Below are positions 1 through 8,201 of a DNA stretch of 64,000 nt, piece after piece. How positions within the stretch are numbered: the first letter of the stretch is position 1; every line of letters begins with the position of its first letter. Both the position numbers and the translations under genes were made by a program. The DNA comes from Sphingomonas xinjiangensis (GTDB lineage Bacteria; Pseudomonadota; Alphaproteobacteria; Sphingomonadales; Sphingomonadaceae): the NCBI RefSeq assembly GCF_014199255.1, contig NZ_JACIJF010000001.1:1-64000 (forward strand), read 5' to 3'. Below the pieces are notes generated by a model. It made no database searches, was not told where the DNA came from, and was given only the letters and a program-made list of their open reading frames with translations.

Positions 1-596
1 AGGGCGTCCAAAAGATTGATCCACGCTACTTTGTCTTACCCCATCATGGGGCGGCTACGTGCCGACCCCGGAGAGAAGCACGAACCCCGTGTGGCTATCT
101 CAAGCCCGGCAGAAACCAGTGTTGTATTGTCGCCTTCCAATCCGCCACACCGGTGCCCTTGCGGCAGCGAAGAGTGGCCTTCGCCTGTTGACTCGGGCCG
201 CGATAGAGAAGCTGCCGTTCCGCTCCCCACCAATCTCAGCCGTTCCTGATCGGCAAAGCGGACCCCGAAAGCGGACGGGCGGCTAGCGCCCCAATAGTTG
301 TCGAAAGCGGCGTTCGCGGTTGTGCCTCGCAGCGGCCATTCGTTCAGTGCCGGGGCACGGACGCAGAGGCGTGGATAGTCGCTGATCCACCTGCGCGTCA
401 CGCTCCTGCGGCGAGGATTTCCGGTGAACTGCTCTGGCCTATCTATCGATGCAGTATTGCAAAGACCGAGGGTGCTCACGAGTATGCGCAATCTTAGTCC
501 GATCGACTGCGAGAGAGATGCTATGCCAATTCGTATCCTTGCGCTGAAAGCGCTACTTACCTTGCCACGACGCATAGGTATTTCGGTCTTGCGGGC
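1..596. other. Region without a supportable gene
   Basis: About 600 bases in which no frame combines a ribosome-binding site, a start and protein-like sequence. It holds one copy of a dispersed repeat (211-282). Base composition is visibly less GC-rich than the DNA after 3.2 kb. The frame of the next gene stays open upstream to a stop near 495 but without an ATG, so the 5' end of that gene may lie in the last 100 bases of this stretch. Confidence 0.5.
211..282 (+). repeat. Dispersed intergenic repeat, copy 1
   Basis: A stretch of about 70 bases that matches 1665-1737 in the same orientation with scattered mismatches. The best-conserved core reads GGCAAAGCGGACC. Both copies lie in non-coding DNA, flanking the first gene of the window. 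Such short interspersed elements occur in many sphingomonad genomes; the function is unknown. Confidence 0.6.
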
Positions 597-1499
597 GTGT
601 CGTGTGCCTTGACCTTCGTCAGCGCTACGCCCGGTTTCACCAAAACCATCGTGCAGCAAGCGCCATCAGCGGACGCTACGATCAATCCTCCGTCTATCAA
701 GAGATCGCCCGATCAAACTGAAAGAGAGAGTACGCCGCGTGACCCCTCATCGAAGGCGGACGTAATCATCGAAGGTCGCACTAAGGACGCGGTCGCGACG
801 TTTGTCGAGCAACTTACGAAAGTTAATCGTGGGCATCAGATTTCGCGCTGGAATACGATGGCTTGCCCGATAACGCTTGGCCTGAACTCGGAACAGGCTC
901 GTTATCTCACCGAGCGCATCCGATCTCGATCGCGCGAGTTCGGGGTGCCTGTGGCAGGCCAGAGCTGCTCGGCGAACATCGTGATTGTAGTGACTAACGA
1001 CGCTGATGAGTTCACGCGACAGTTCCTCAGGCGCTATACGAAGCTGTTTCAAGACACCAGCAGTGGGATTAGTGAACTGGCCCCACTCCGTGGAGAACTG
1101 CTACAGTCGCGGCCCATCCGATGGCTTAACGCGAGCCGCACTGGGGGCGCGGGCGGCGGAAGCCTCGGCCAAGTATACTCGGGGTCACGTTTGCGGGAAA
1201 ACAGCCAGGAGAACGCCATATTGTTGCTGGCGATTGTAGATGCCAGCATGATGCGAGGCGTTAAATGGGGGCAAATTGCGGACTATCTTACCATGGTTGC
1301 TCTGGCGAACCCTCGCATGGACGCCCGCTTTCGACTGGATACGATCATGTCGATCTTTCAGGCAAGAGATGCAGGGGGCTTGCTCCCAACCGAATTGACC
1401 GCAAATGATCGCTCCTTCCTTCGTGCCTTGTACCGCACGCATGGAGCCGCCAGCGCCGTTCAACAGCGGAAACAGATCGAGAGCGCGATTACAAAATAG
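597..1499 (+). CDS. Conserved hypothetical secreted protein
   Basis: A protein of about 300 residues with no domain I can name. The GTG start is uncertain: the frame continues upstream without an ATG, and the residues around it (LAGVSCALTFVSA) look like the hydrophobic core of a signal peptide whose first residues would lie before 597. The mature part has two Cys (in MACPITLG and GQSCSANIV) that could form a disulfide, and a later part with VDASMMRGVKWGQIADYL followed by MVALANP. Proteins of this pattern recur in sphingomonads as uncharacterised secreted proteins. No operon partner is seen. The call as a real gene rests on protein-like composition and length; the function is unknown. Confidence 0.7.
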   Translation: MSCALTFVSATPGFTKTIVQQAPSADATINPPSIKRSPDQTERESTPRDPSSKADVIIEGRTKDAVATFVEQLTKVNRGHQISRWNTMACPITLGLNSEQARYLTERIRSRSREFGVPVAGQSCSANIVIVVTNDADEFTRQFLRRYTKLFQDTSSGISELAPLRGELLQSRPIRWLNASRTGGAGGGSLGQVYSGSRLRENSQENAILLLAIVDASMMRGVKWGQIADYLTMVALANPRMDARFRLDTIMSIFQARDAGGLLPTELTANDRSFLRALYRTHGAASAVQQRKQIESAITK

Positions 1500-1835
1500 C
1501 AGCCTTGGCTCTACGCCTTCCTGCGCAGCTTGCGGAGGGTCTGGCCAATACTCGCATCAGCGGCTGCAAACGCCGCAATAGGTAGCCGTTAGCGCAGGTC
1601 GACAATACCTGTTTAAAAGGTGGCCGTAAGCGAACGTCTGCTTTCGCTCACTCGCCGTTCAAAAGCCGCCATTCCGCATTCCACCCAGTCTCAGCCGTCC
1701 TCCACCGGCAAAGCGGACCCTGAAAGCAGCCTGTCGGCCTGCGCCCGCTTGCAGTCGCTCAGGTGAGCAATCCGGGACCGCGGCAACCACTCAGTCGTCC
1801 ATCTTGATCGGTCCCATAGCCCAGCCTCTTCGCTG
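1500..1835. other. Intergenic region with repeat copy
   Basis: Non-coding space between the end of the plus-strand hypothetical gene and the end of the minus-strand gene at 1836, so the genes converge here. It contains the second copy of the dispersed repeat. No clear terminator hairpin or small gene was found. Confidence 0.5.
1665..1737 (+). repeat. Dispersed intergenic repeat, copy 2
   Basis: Second copy of the element at 211-282, same orientation, with conserved segments such as TCTCAGCCGT and GGCAAAGCGGACC. It sits just downstream of the hypothetical gene at 597-1499, so that gene is bracketed by two direct copies about 1.4 kb apart. Confidence 0.6.
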
Positions 1836-2591
1836 CTATAGAGCAACCTCAACGTTGACCATCGGCAGTGCGCCCATCGCTTGGTCCACCGAGGCCAGCG
1901 CTTCCTTCGCTGAGCGCCGATCGTCCTCATCGCGAGGATTGCCTTCCCTCCGACGTAGCGCGGCCTTAAGTTCGCGGGCGAGTGCGCGAGCATCGGCGGC
2001 GAATTCTGCGTCGGCCCGACCGCGAGCCTGGTCCGTATCGCGTTTACCGTTCCCAGTGCTTCCCAAGCCCGGTGCATGGGTGTTGGGCTCATCATCCGCC
2101 TTGTCCGCTTGCGACCTATCGGCAGAAACTGGCGGGCTCCCCATTTCAAGCGCTTCGCCTTCAGCGCCCTTTGCGCCGGCCGGCACCGTCGCGCTCGACG
2201 AATCGGCGCCCGCGTCGCTGCCGCCAAGCTCTGCCGCAGCACCACCGGCACCCACATAGGCCTTCACGGCGCCCGCAAGCTCGCGGGCGATCTGCGCTGC
2301 GACCCTGGCCAACTTCTTCGGATCATGTGCGAAGATCAGCTTGAGCGCCTGTAGCCGCGCCCTCAAGTCCTTCACCTTTTTAGCGGCGACGGCCTTTTGC
2401 GCGTCGCGGCTCTGGTTTTTCACCGCTGCCAGCGTCGCCACGGCGTTCTTTGCCTCCTGCAGCTTGCGGGCGGCGATCTCCTCCTTCTTGGACAGCGGCG
2501 TGGCAGGCTCGGATGCGGCCTTATCCGCTTCGCGAGTGCGGGGCTGCACAGCGGATGTGAGCGAGAGGAGCGAGAAGGCCGAGATCTTCAT
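1836..2591 (-). CDS. Hypothetical Ala/Lys-rich coiled-coil protein
   Basis: A 251-residue protein of unknown function. I chose the ATG at 2591 (MKISAFSLL) over upstream in-frame starts because the earlier codons would overlap the neighbouring small gene. Residues 20-110 are rich in Ala, Lys, Gln and Arg with heptad-like spacing, which suggests a helical or coiled-coil segment. The middle (about 120-190) is low-complexity (Gly, Ala, Ser, Glu, Asp). The C-terminal third is again charged and helical. There is no catalytic motif. The gene is preceded on the same strand by the small secreted protein at 2633-2887, with about 40 bases between them, so the two may be co-transcribed. The ribosome-binding site is weak. 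Confidence 0.6.
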   Translation of the reverse strand: MKISAFSLLSLTSAVQPRTREADKAASEPATPLSKKEEIAARKLQEAKNAVATLAAVKNQSRDAQKAVAAKKVKDLRARLQALKLIFAHDPKKLARVAAQIARELAGAVKAYVGAGGAAAELGGSDAGADSSSATVPAGAKGAEGEALEMGSPPVSADRSQADKADDEPNTHAPGLGSTGNGKRDTDQARGRADAEFAADARALARELKAALRRREGNPRDEDDRRSAKEALASVDQAMGALPMVNVEVAL

Positions 2592-2632
2592 ACCAACTAT
2601 ATAGAAAGGCCGCGCCGCTGGGACCGGTATCT

Positions 2633-2887
2633 CTACTGGCGCTGCTGTTGTTCCGACATCGCTGCGGCGATCTTCCGCCATTCGGCACGTGTGCGGCATT
2701 CACGCTTGCCGGTGGCCTTCCGGACGAGGCAGTCTTCCACGCGGCCGCCAGTGTTCATATTGGCGCGATTTTGCGCTTCCAAGTTTGTGGCGGCGGAGCC
2801 TGGAAAGGCGGACACATTATTGCGACCTTGTGCAGCTGCGCTGGAACTGCCTGCGATCATCAACACCGTAGCTATCAAAGCACGCAT
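2633..2887 (-). CDS. Small secreted hypothetical protein
   Basis: An 84-residue protein beginning with a clear Sec signal peptide (MRALIATVLMIAGSSSAAAQ, cleavage after AAAQ at about residue 20). The mature part of about 64 residues is polar and carries two Cys (DCLVRK and RECRTR), spaced so that one disulfide could form in the periplasm. No recognised family. It lies just upstream of the coiled-coil protein gene on the same strand and may share its transcript. Confidence 0.65.
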   Translation of the reverse strand: MRALIATVLMIAGSSSAAAQGRNNVSAFPGSAATNLEAQNRANMNTGGRVEDCLVRKATGKRECRTRAEWRKIAAAMSEQQQRQ

Positions 2888-2963
2888 CGTGATTCTCCCT
2901 TTCCTGTCCCCACGCGATAGCTTAACTTAATCTGGCTGCATTGCGCAATCCGGGGGTGAGCAG

Positions 2964-3128
2964 TTGAGCCGCGAGCGCTGGTGGGACATTGGTGGAGCGA
3001 TACTCTGCTATTTGGCTAGCGTTGGCGTGATCTTCCTTTTGACAGGAAAGGCTCCGGGCATCTGGAGTATCTTGGCCGCGATTGTTTTCGCCGCCGGCTT
3101 CTTTTCGAGGGAGTGGCGCAGGCGTTAG
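2964..3128 (+). CDS. Small membrane protein, 54 residues
   Basis: A short frame starting at TTG 2964, preceded by a GGGGGTGAG ribosome-binding sequence three bases upstream, and ending with TAG at 3126-3128. The product begins LSRERWWDIG, then has a hydrophobic helix (about residues 11-27), a short GKAPG turn, and a second hydrophobic helix (about 33-47), and ends in the positively charged EWRRR. This is a convincing two-helix hairpin topology. No ATG is available before the upstream stop at 2928. It diverges from the small secreted gene at 2633-2887. The function is unknown. Confidence 0.5.
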   Translation: MSRERWWDIGGAILCYLASVGVIFLLTGKAPGIWSILAAIVFAAGFFSREWRRR

Positions 3129-3157
3129 GCTTCTTTGCGGCGAACTCCGATCACCCC

Positions 3158-3188
3158 ATAGTCCCCTCCGCTGTTGGGAGGGGGCTAT
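3158..3188. terminator. Hairpin, probable bidirectional terminator
   Basis: Perfect 12-base inverted repeat ATAGTCCCCTCC / GGAGGGGGCTAT with a 7-base loop. It sits between the end of the small membrane gene (plus) and the end of the GH84 gene (minus), so it can serve both. There is no long T tract, so termination efficiency is uncertain. Confidence 0.6.
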
Positions 3189-3196
3189 AGGTCGGC

Positions 3197-5155
3197 TCAG
3201 CGGTTGCTGGCGGTATCGATCGCGATCAGCGTTGGAGCGTCGGCGATGAAACGGTCGAGGACGCCGTCGGCGACCTTGATCGGGCCATCGAAGCGGGTGG
3301 CGCCGGGGATCGACTGGACGGCGGCGGCTTCCGCGGCGAGGCGCTTGGCATCGGCGAAGTAGCGCGTGGCGGCGGGGCTGCCGGCATCCGCTGCGGCCAG
3401 GCCGGCGGCGGTCAATTGCAGCGCGCGGCCCCAGATGGCCATCGCGTCGAGCCAGGGGCGCGACTGTTCGGCAAAGGCGGGGTCGACCGTGCCCGAGCGG
3501 ATGATGTCCGGGGCGTTGGCGATCTCATCGGCGGTGCGGGTCAGATCGGTCAGCGCCTGGTGACGGGCGGTGGCGTCGCCATCGGCAAGCGCTTCGCGCA
3601 CGCGGTCGAGCACGGCCTTGAGCTTGGGCGCCTGTTCCTGCCACGGCTGGCTGCCAAAGGTCGGCGCCATGTGCTGGGTGTCGAAGAAGGTGAGCAGCGC
3701 GGCGGTCGCGCGTGGATCGCCGCCGGCCAGATCGCGGGCGCTGGCGTGCCAGGTGCGCTGCGCATCATAGCCCTTGTCGTTCCAGGCGAAGGCGACCACG
3801 CCGGTGACCGCGACGCGGCTGGGCGCTTCCTGGTTCATCGGATTGGACAGGATGCCGCTCAGCTCGCCGGCGAGACCGGCTTCGCGCCGGGCATAGGGCG
3901 CCATGAGCAAGCGGCCGGTGGTCTGGGCGAAATCGTTCACCGGATAATTGTCCCAGAGCAGCGTCTTGCGGCCGAACGCCTTGGTCGCCTGCTTCGCGTC
4001 GGGGACCGAGATGGCCGGCGGGACCACATCCGTGCCGGTCCACTGCACCACCACGCGCGGATCGAGATGCTTGCGCAGCGCCGCCTTGTAGGGGGTTTCC
4101 TTGGCATCGTAATATTCGGTGGGGACCATGATCAGCGGGCGCGACTGGGGATCGCGGGCGAGAAGGCTGACCTGGACCGTGTTCAGCAGCTGTGCCTGGG
4201 CGATGCCGGCTGCTTCCGCGCCCGACGGGCCGAACTTGGCCTTGTCCGCCTCGCAGTTCCACTTGGTGTATTCGATGTCGTCGAGCGCGACGTAGAAGCT
4301 GTGGACGCCGATGCCGCGCAGCGCGTCGAACTTGCGCTGGAGCGCCTGGGCGTCGGCGGGGTCGGAGAAGCACACGCTGGGCCCGGGCGAGATCGCGTAG
4401 ACGAAGTTGACATGGTTGCGCCGCGCGGTGGCGGCGAGCGTGCCGAGCGCGCTCAGCGTCGCGGCGGGATAGGCCTCACGCCAGCGATCGCGGGCATAGG
4501 GATCGTCCTTGGGGCTGTAGACATAGGTGTTCGCCTTCACCGTGGCGAGAAAGTCGAGATGCTTGGTGCGGTCGGCCATCGTCCAAGGCTTGCCGTAGAA
4601 CCCCTCGATCGTGCCGCGGATCGGCATGGCGGGGTGATCCTGGATGGTGAGCGCGGGGATGGTGGTGCGCCCGGCGAGCTGGCGAAAGGTCTGCGCGGCG
4701 TGGAACAGGCCGTCGGCGTCATGGCCGGCAAGGGTGATGAGACCGCCGGTGCCGCTGGCCAGCGCGGCGATGGTGTAGCCTTCGGCATTGCCGTCCGCGG
4801 TGGTGCGGGTGCGGGCGAGCGCGTCGCGAACCAGCGCGGTGCCGGCGGTGCCCAGCAGGATGTGCGGGCGGTCGAACGATGACGGGAGGCTGCGCGCGGT
4901 CGTGATCGTCTCAACCCCCGCCTCGCTCAGGATGCCGCGCACCAGGGCGGTGGTTTCCGGATCGGTGCCGGGGGCGGCGACGAGCACCACGGACCTGCCC
5001 AGCGTGATCGTACCGCGACCGAGCGCCACCGAGACAGGCTGGGGGAACAGCGCGGGCAGCGTGGCCGGCTGGGCGATGGCGGGGGCAGCCATCAGGCCTG
5101 CCGCGACGACCATCAGCGAAGAACAAGTGCCGAGTTTGCCCATGTGCCGCTTCAT
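3197..5155 (-). CDS. GH84 beta-N-acetylglucosaminidase (hyaluronidase family), secreted
   Basis: A 652-residue glycoside hydrolase of family 84 (O-GlcNAcase/hyaluronidase-like), which removes terminal beta-GlcNAc through a substrate-assisted mechanism. A signal peptide spans about residues 1-29 (cleavage after AIAQ). A GH20b-like N-terminal domain covers about 30-170. The catalytic barrel begins with the family signature RGTIEGFYGKPW (180-191) followed by YVYSPKDDPY. The adjacent catalytic Asp pair is at 292-293 (VALDDIEY). A helical C-terminal region follows. The ATG at 5155 has GGAGG seven bases upstream. A 26-base palindrome (5165-5190) covers the leader next to this ribosome site. The broken GH5 gene lies just upstream on the same strand, suggesting a polysaccharide-utilisation pair. 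Likely acts in the periplasm or outside the cell on GlcNAc-containing glycans. Confidence 0.93.
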   Translation of the reverse strand: MKRHMGKLGTCSSLMVVAAGLMAAPAIAQPATLPALFPQPVSVALGRGTITLGRSVVLVAAPGTDPETTALVRGILSEAGVETITTARSLPSSFDRPHILLGTAGTALVRDALARTRTTADGNAEGYTIAALASGTGGLITLAGHDADGLFHAAQTFRQLAGRTTIPALTIQDHPAMPIRGTIEGFYGKPWTMADRTKHLDFLATVKANTYVYSPKDDPYARDRWREAYPAATLSALGTLAATARRNHVNFVYAISPGPSVCFSDPADAQALQRKFDALRGIGVHSFYVALDDIEYTKWNCEADKAKFGPSGAEAAGIAQAQLLNTVQVSLLARDPQSRPLIMVPTEYYDAKETPYKAALRKHLDPRVVVQWTGTDVVPPAISVPDAKQATKAFGRKTLLWDNYPVNDFAQTTGRLLMAPYARREAGLAGELSGILSNPMNQEAPSRVAVTGVVAFAWNDKGYDAQRTWHASARDLAGGDPRATAALLTFFDTQHMAPTFGSQPWQEQAPKLKAVLDRVREALADGDATARHQALTDLTRTADEIANAPDIIRSGTVDPAFAEQSRPWLDAMAIWGRALQLTAAGLAAADAGSPAATRYFADAKRLAAEAAAVQSIPGATRFDGPIKVADGVLDRFIADAPTLIAIDTASNR

Positions 5156-5164
5156 CCCAGTTCC

Positions 5165-5190
5165 TCCGGTATCATAATGGTATTACCGGA
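5165..5190 (-). promoter_or_regulatory. Palindrome in GH84 leader, possible operator
   Basis: TCCGGTA and TACCGGA form a perfect 7-base inverted repeat separated by 12 bases. It ends 10 bases before the GH84 start codon and includes part of its ribosome-binding site. It could be the operator of a sugar-responsive repressor or an RNA hairpin that hides the ribosome site. Confidence 0.45.
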
Positions 5191-5240
5191 TGGGTAGGGC
5201 GGCTGGAGCGATACGGCAAGCCGTTCGCTGCGTGGGCGGT

Positions 5241-6388
5241 TCAGTCCAGCGGCTTGGCGAGCGATCCGACAATGCCAGGCAGCCACCCGGCGTCGTCCCT
5301 CAGGGTGAAGCCGCTGGTATAGGCCCACACGCACGAGCCGATGCCGAGCGAGGCGAAGCTGCTGGTGGCGGCGTCGAGATAGTTGATGCGCTGTGCCAGC
5401 GGGATATCCTGATAGGCGCCGAATTCCCCGACGAACGGCACGGTGCCGGTTTCGCGCATAAAGGTGGCGATACGATCACGTTGACGGGCGAGCACGGCGA
5501 AGTCGGCGTCGCTGCCGAAGCTGGTGCCGGTCGGCACCGGGCCCTTGCTGTAATACGGATCATACTGGAAGGTGAAGCTGTTCGGTTCGTAGGTGTGGAC
5601 GGTGGGCACCACATAGGGATCGGCCGGCATCTGGAAGCCTTGCTGATTGTAGGACGTGCTGCCCTTTTCGGTGTCGACGATGATCGCGCGGTTGGATTGG
5701 TCTTGCGGATGAGCGGGATGACTTCGTTGTAGAGTGCGGTGAGTTCGGCGTTGTTTACCGGCGGCTGCGGCTCGTTGAGCAGCTCGAAAAAGACACGCTG
5801 GTGGATGTCCTTGAACGCGTCGGCAAGCTGGTGCCAGATCGCCAGGAAGCGGGGACGCTCACCGACGGGATCGGCGAAGAATTCGACATAGTGATGCAAG
5901 TCGATGATCAGGTTGAGGTCGGCCGCCACCGCCGCATCGGCCGCGCGTCGCACGGCCGCGAGATAGGCGGGGTCGATGGTATAGGGCGCGGTCTTGGCGG
6001 TGTGCGCGGCGAAGCGGACCGGCAGGCGGATGGTGTCGAACCCGCTGCGGCGGAACCAGGCATAGTCGCTGTCGGCGGCCTTGCGCGAAGAGTTGTCATA
6101 TTCGACGTTCATGCACCGCCCGATCGGCAGCGACATCCCGACGGCGGCAGCCGCGCGGCGCGCGGGCGGGAAGCGCAACGCACCCGCGCTCGGCGCCGGC
6201 TTGATCTCCGCCGGCGCGGGCGTCGGCGCGGGCGTTGGCACGGGGGCGGGTGTGGGCGGCAGAGTGCCGATGGTCGACGGCGGCGCGACCACCGTTCCGG
6301 TGTTGCCATTCGAGGAACCACCGCCGCCACAGGCGGCGAGCGCGAGGATGAGCGGCAATGCGAAGGGCGTGCGCGTGATCTGCTTCAT
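5241..6388 (-). pseudogene. GH5 cellulase-family lipoprotein, single frameshift
   Basis: A glycoside hydrolase family 5 (endoglucanase-like) gene whose reading frame breaks once. The first part (start 6388) has a lipoprotein signal peptide with lipobox LAAC, a Pro/Thr/Ala linker (about residues 30-65), and the barrel with the acid/base Glu in LLNEPQ. Near 5691-5698 one base appears to be missing after the codons for RKTNP. In the next frame the protein continues with AIIVDTEKG, VHTYEPN and the nucleophile Glu in VGEFGAY to a stop at 5241. The total length of 1148 bases is one short of a whole number of codons, which fits a 1-base deletion. Either a recent mutation or a sequencing error. Both catalytic Glu survive across the two frames. 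It lies directly upstream of the GH84 gene. Confidence 0.85.
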
Positions 6389-6544
6389 GGGTCCGGCCGT
6401 GCAAGTCGACCCCTCCCGTCAGGGTGTCGGGTCCATCGGCGACGCCCTGCATGCACTGCCTTGAAGATATGGTTAAAGCGGCGCTTACCGGAGGGCTTTG
6501 ACCCCGCGCGGAACCGTTTCGCAACCGTGCCTGTTCAGGCTGGC

Positions 6545-7144
6545 ATGGCAGAGGATCCCCAGAGCGTAGGCGATATTCTCGACCGGCTGAACGACCTTGC
6601 CGGCGAGGACGACCAGGTATCGCTGGGCGATGTGGTGGAGGCGCTGGGAAATCGCGGCCATGCGCCGTTCCTCCTGATCCTGCCCTTGATCGACATCTCG
6701 CCGGTGGGTGGCATTCCCGGATTGCCGACGGTGCTGGCGGCAATCATCATCCTGGTTGCGGTACAAATCCTTTTCGGGCGCAAGCATCTGTGGCTGCCCG
6801 GGTTCCTGGCGAACCGGTCGCTGTCGAGCGAGAAGGTCTGCAAGGCGACGGCCAAGCTGCGCGGTGTGGCGAAATTCATGGACCGCTGGTTCCACGGGCG
6901 CTTGCCCGCGCTCACCAAGGGGCCGTTCGTGCGCGTGGCGGCGGCAGCGTGCATCCTACTGGCCTGCACCGTGCCGCCGCTGGAGTTGCTGCCGTTCGCC
7001 ACGACCGCGCCGATGGCGGCGATCGCGGCGTTCGGGCTGGCGCTGCTGGTGCGCGACGGGTTGCTGATGATCGTGGCGACGGTGCTGAGCGGCGTAGCCG
7101 TCGCCGTGGGTATCGGCATGCTCGGATCAGGCGGCGCTCAGTAG
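6545..7144 (+). CDS. ExoD-like exopolysaccharide synthesis protein
   Basis: A 199-residue membrane protein of the ExoD family (PF06055), linked in rhizobia to exopolysaccharide production, with unknown biochemistry. The soluble N-terminus contains SVGDILDRL and VVEALGNRGHAP. It is followed by LPLIDISPVGGIPG, typical of the family, and several hydrophobic helices (about residues 60-80, 125-150, 155-170, 172-195). I chose the ATG at 6545; an in-frame GTG at 6527 is possible. The gene converges on the TSUP permease gene and the two stop regions overlap by 7 bases. It may relate to the large polysaccharide cluster at the window end, but this is inference from function only. Confidence 0.85.
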   Translation: MAEDPQSVGDILDRLNDLAGEDDQVSLGDVVEALGNRGHAPFLLILPLIDISPVGGIPGLPTVLAAIIILVAVQILFGRKHLWLPGFLANRSLSSEKVCKATAKLRGVAKFMDRWFHGRLPALTKGPFVRVAAAACILLACTVPPLELLPFATTAPMAAIAAFGLALLVRDGLLMIVATVLSGVAVAVGIGMLGSGGAQ

Positions 7145-7917
7145 CCGAGCCAGACCCGCAGCGGGTTGGTCGGGCTGGCGAGCAGCTTGGCGGTGAGCGC
7201 CAGCGACATCACGACCAGCAGCGGCCGCACGCCGCGCCCGCCGAAGCGCATCGCCGAGTGCGCGCCGAGTTGATTGCCGGCGACGGAGGCGACCGCCATG
7301 GCAAGGCCGAGCACCCACAACACCTTGCCGCTGACGATCAGCACCAGCAGCCCTGCGATGTTGCTGGCGAAGTTGAGGAATTTGGCATGCGCGATGGCGC
7401 GGACCAGCCCCAGCCCGGCGAGCGCCACCAGGGCGGTGGTGAAGAAGGAGCCGGTGCCCGGCCCGAAAAAGCCGTCATAGAAGCCGATCGCCGCGAGCAG
7501 GAGCAGCAATGCCACCTTGCCGAGACGGGCATGTCGGTCTTCCTCGCCCATGCGCGGCGCGAGGAGGAAGTAGAGCGCCATGGCCACGAGCAGCAGCGGC
7601 ATCAGTGCGGAAAGGAACGAAGAGTCGATCGACTGGAGCACATAGGCGCCGAGCGCCGAGCCGAGGAACACGCACAATGCGGGAACGCGGAAGCGGCGGA
7701 AGTCGACATGGCCCTTGCGCGCGAAGGCGAGGAATGCGCCGCCGGTGCCGCAGCTGCTCTGAAGCTTGTTCGTGGCGATGGCCGACACCGGCGGAATGCC
7801 GGCGGCGAGCAGCGCGGGCAGCGTCAGCAATCCGCCGCCGCCGGCGAGCGCATCGATGAAGCCAGCGACAAAGGCGACCGCAGCGAGGGCGGCGATCAGT
7901 TCGAGGGAAAGGGCCAT
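7138..7917 (-). CDS. TSUP-family (TauE/SafE) permease
   Basis: A 259-residue integral membrane protein of the TSUP family (PF01925), which moves sulfite, sulfonates or other small anions across the inner membrane; the substrate is not evident here. The first helix carries the family loop GFIDALAGGGGLLTLPALL (about residues 19-37) followed by ATNKLQSSCGT. The second internal repeat contains GFYDGFFGPGTGSF. About eight hydrophobic segments are visible. The ATG at 7917 follows a GC-rich leader, and upstream in-frame codons look non-coding. Its end overlaps the ExoD gene tail-to-tail. Confidence 0.9.
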   Translation of the reverse strand: MALSLELIAALAAVAFVAGFIDALAGGGGLLTLPALLAAGIPPVSAIATNKLQSSCGTGGAFLAFARKGHVDFRRFRVPALCVFLGSALGAYVLQSIDSSFLSALMPLLLVAMALYFLLAPRMGEEDRHARLGKVALLLLLAAIGFYDGFFGPGTGSFFTTALVALAGLGLVRAIAHAKFLNFASNIAGLLVLIVSGKVLWVLGLAMAVASVAGNQLGAHSAMRFGGRGVRPLLVVMSLALTAKLLASPTNPLRVWLGY

Positions 7918-7959
7918 GGGGTGTGTGCCTAACGGCTTATCCCGGCGGCGATAAGCCGG

Positions 7960-8035
7960 TTCACGCGAAGGCGCGAAGGCGCGGAGAAGAAGATAGGGGT
8001 TCGCGCAGAGGCGCAGAGGGGGCAGTCGCCGCGTC
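7960..8035 (+). repeat. Intergenic GCGAAGGC/GCAGAGGC repeat element, copy 1
   Basis: Contains short tandem units (GCGAAGGC repeated, then GCAGAGGC/GCAGAGGG). The segment 7998-8015 is perfectly matched in inverted orientation at 8115-8132, and the similarity extends to about 30 bases with two or three mismatches. Located between the TSUP permease and MipA genes, both on the minus strand. Confidence 0.6.
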
Positions 8036-8114
8036 AGCGGCAGGAACATCGTCTACCGTTCAGCGTGCCGGCCGGCTTGATTGTCTTCCGGAGGGTGCCG
8101 CTGTTCTTAATCTG

Positions 8115-8165
8115 TGCGCCTCTGCGCGAACCTCTACCTTCTTACTCCCACGCTTCCGCGTGTCG
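8115..8165 (-). repeat. Intergenic repeat element, copy 2 (inverted)
   Basis: Inverted copy of the element at 7960-8035; the arms share an 18-base perfect core (8115-8132). The two copies could pair into a long stem with a loop of about 100 bases. The 284-base gap 7918-8201 holds no gene I can support. Confidence 0.6.
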
Positions 8166-8201
8166 GCGGCACCACAGGTTTTCGGCCGCGCCCAGTCGCG
8201 G

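Noticed and set aside
3416..4882. Open frame of about 490 codons on the plus strand over the GH84 gene
   Set aside because: Antisense shadow of GH84; the minus-strand protein has clear family motifs.
7960..8165. Short repeated GCAGAGGC/GCGAAGGC units, considered as CRISPR
   Set aside because: Units are directly adjacent without unique spacers of even length, and no cas gene is present.
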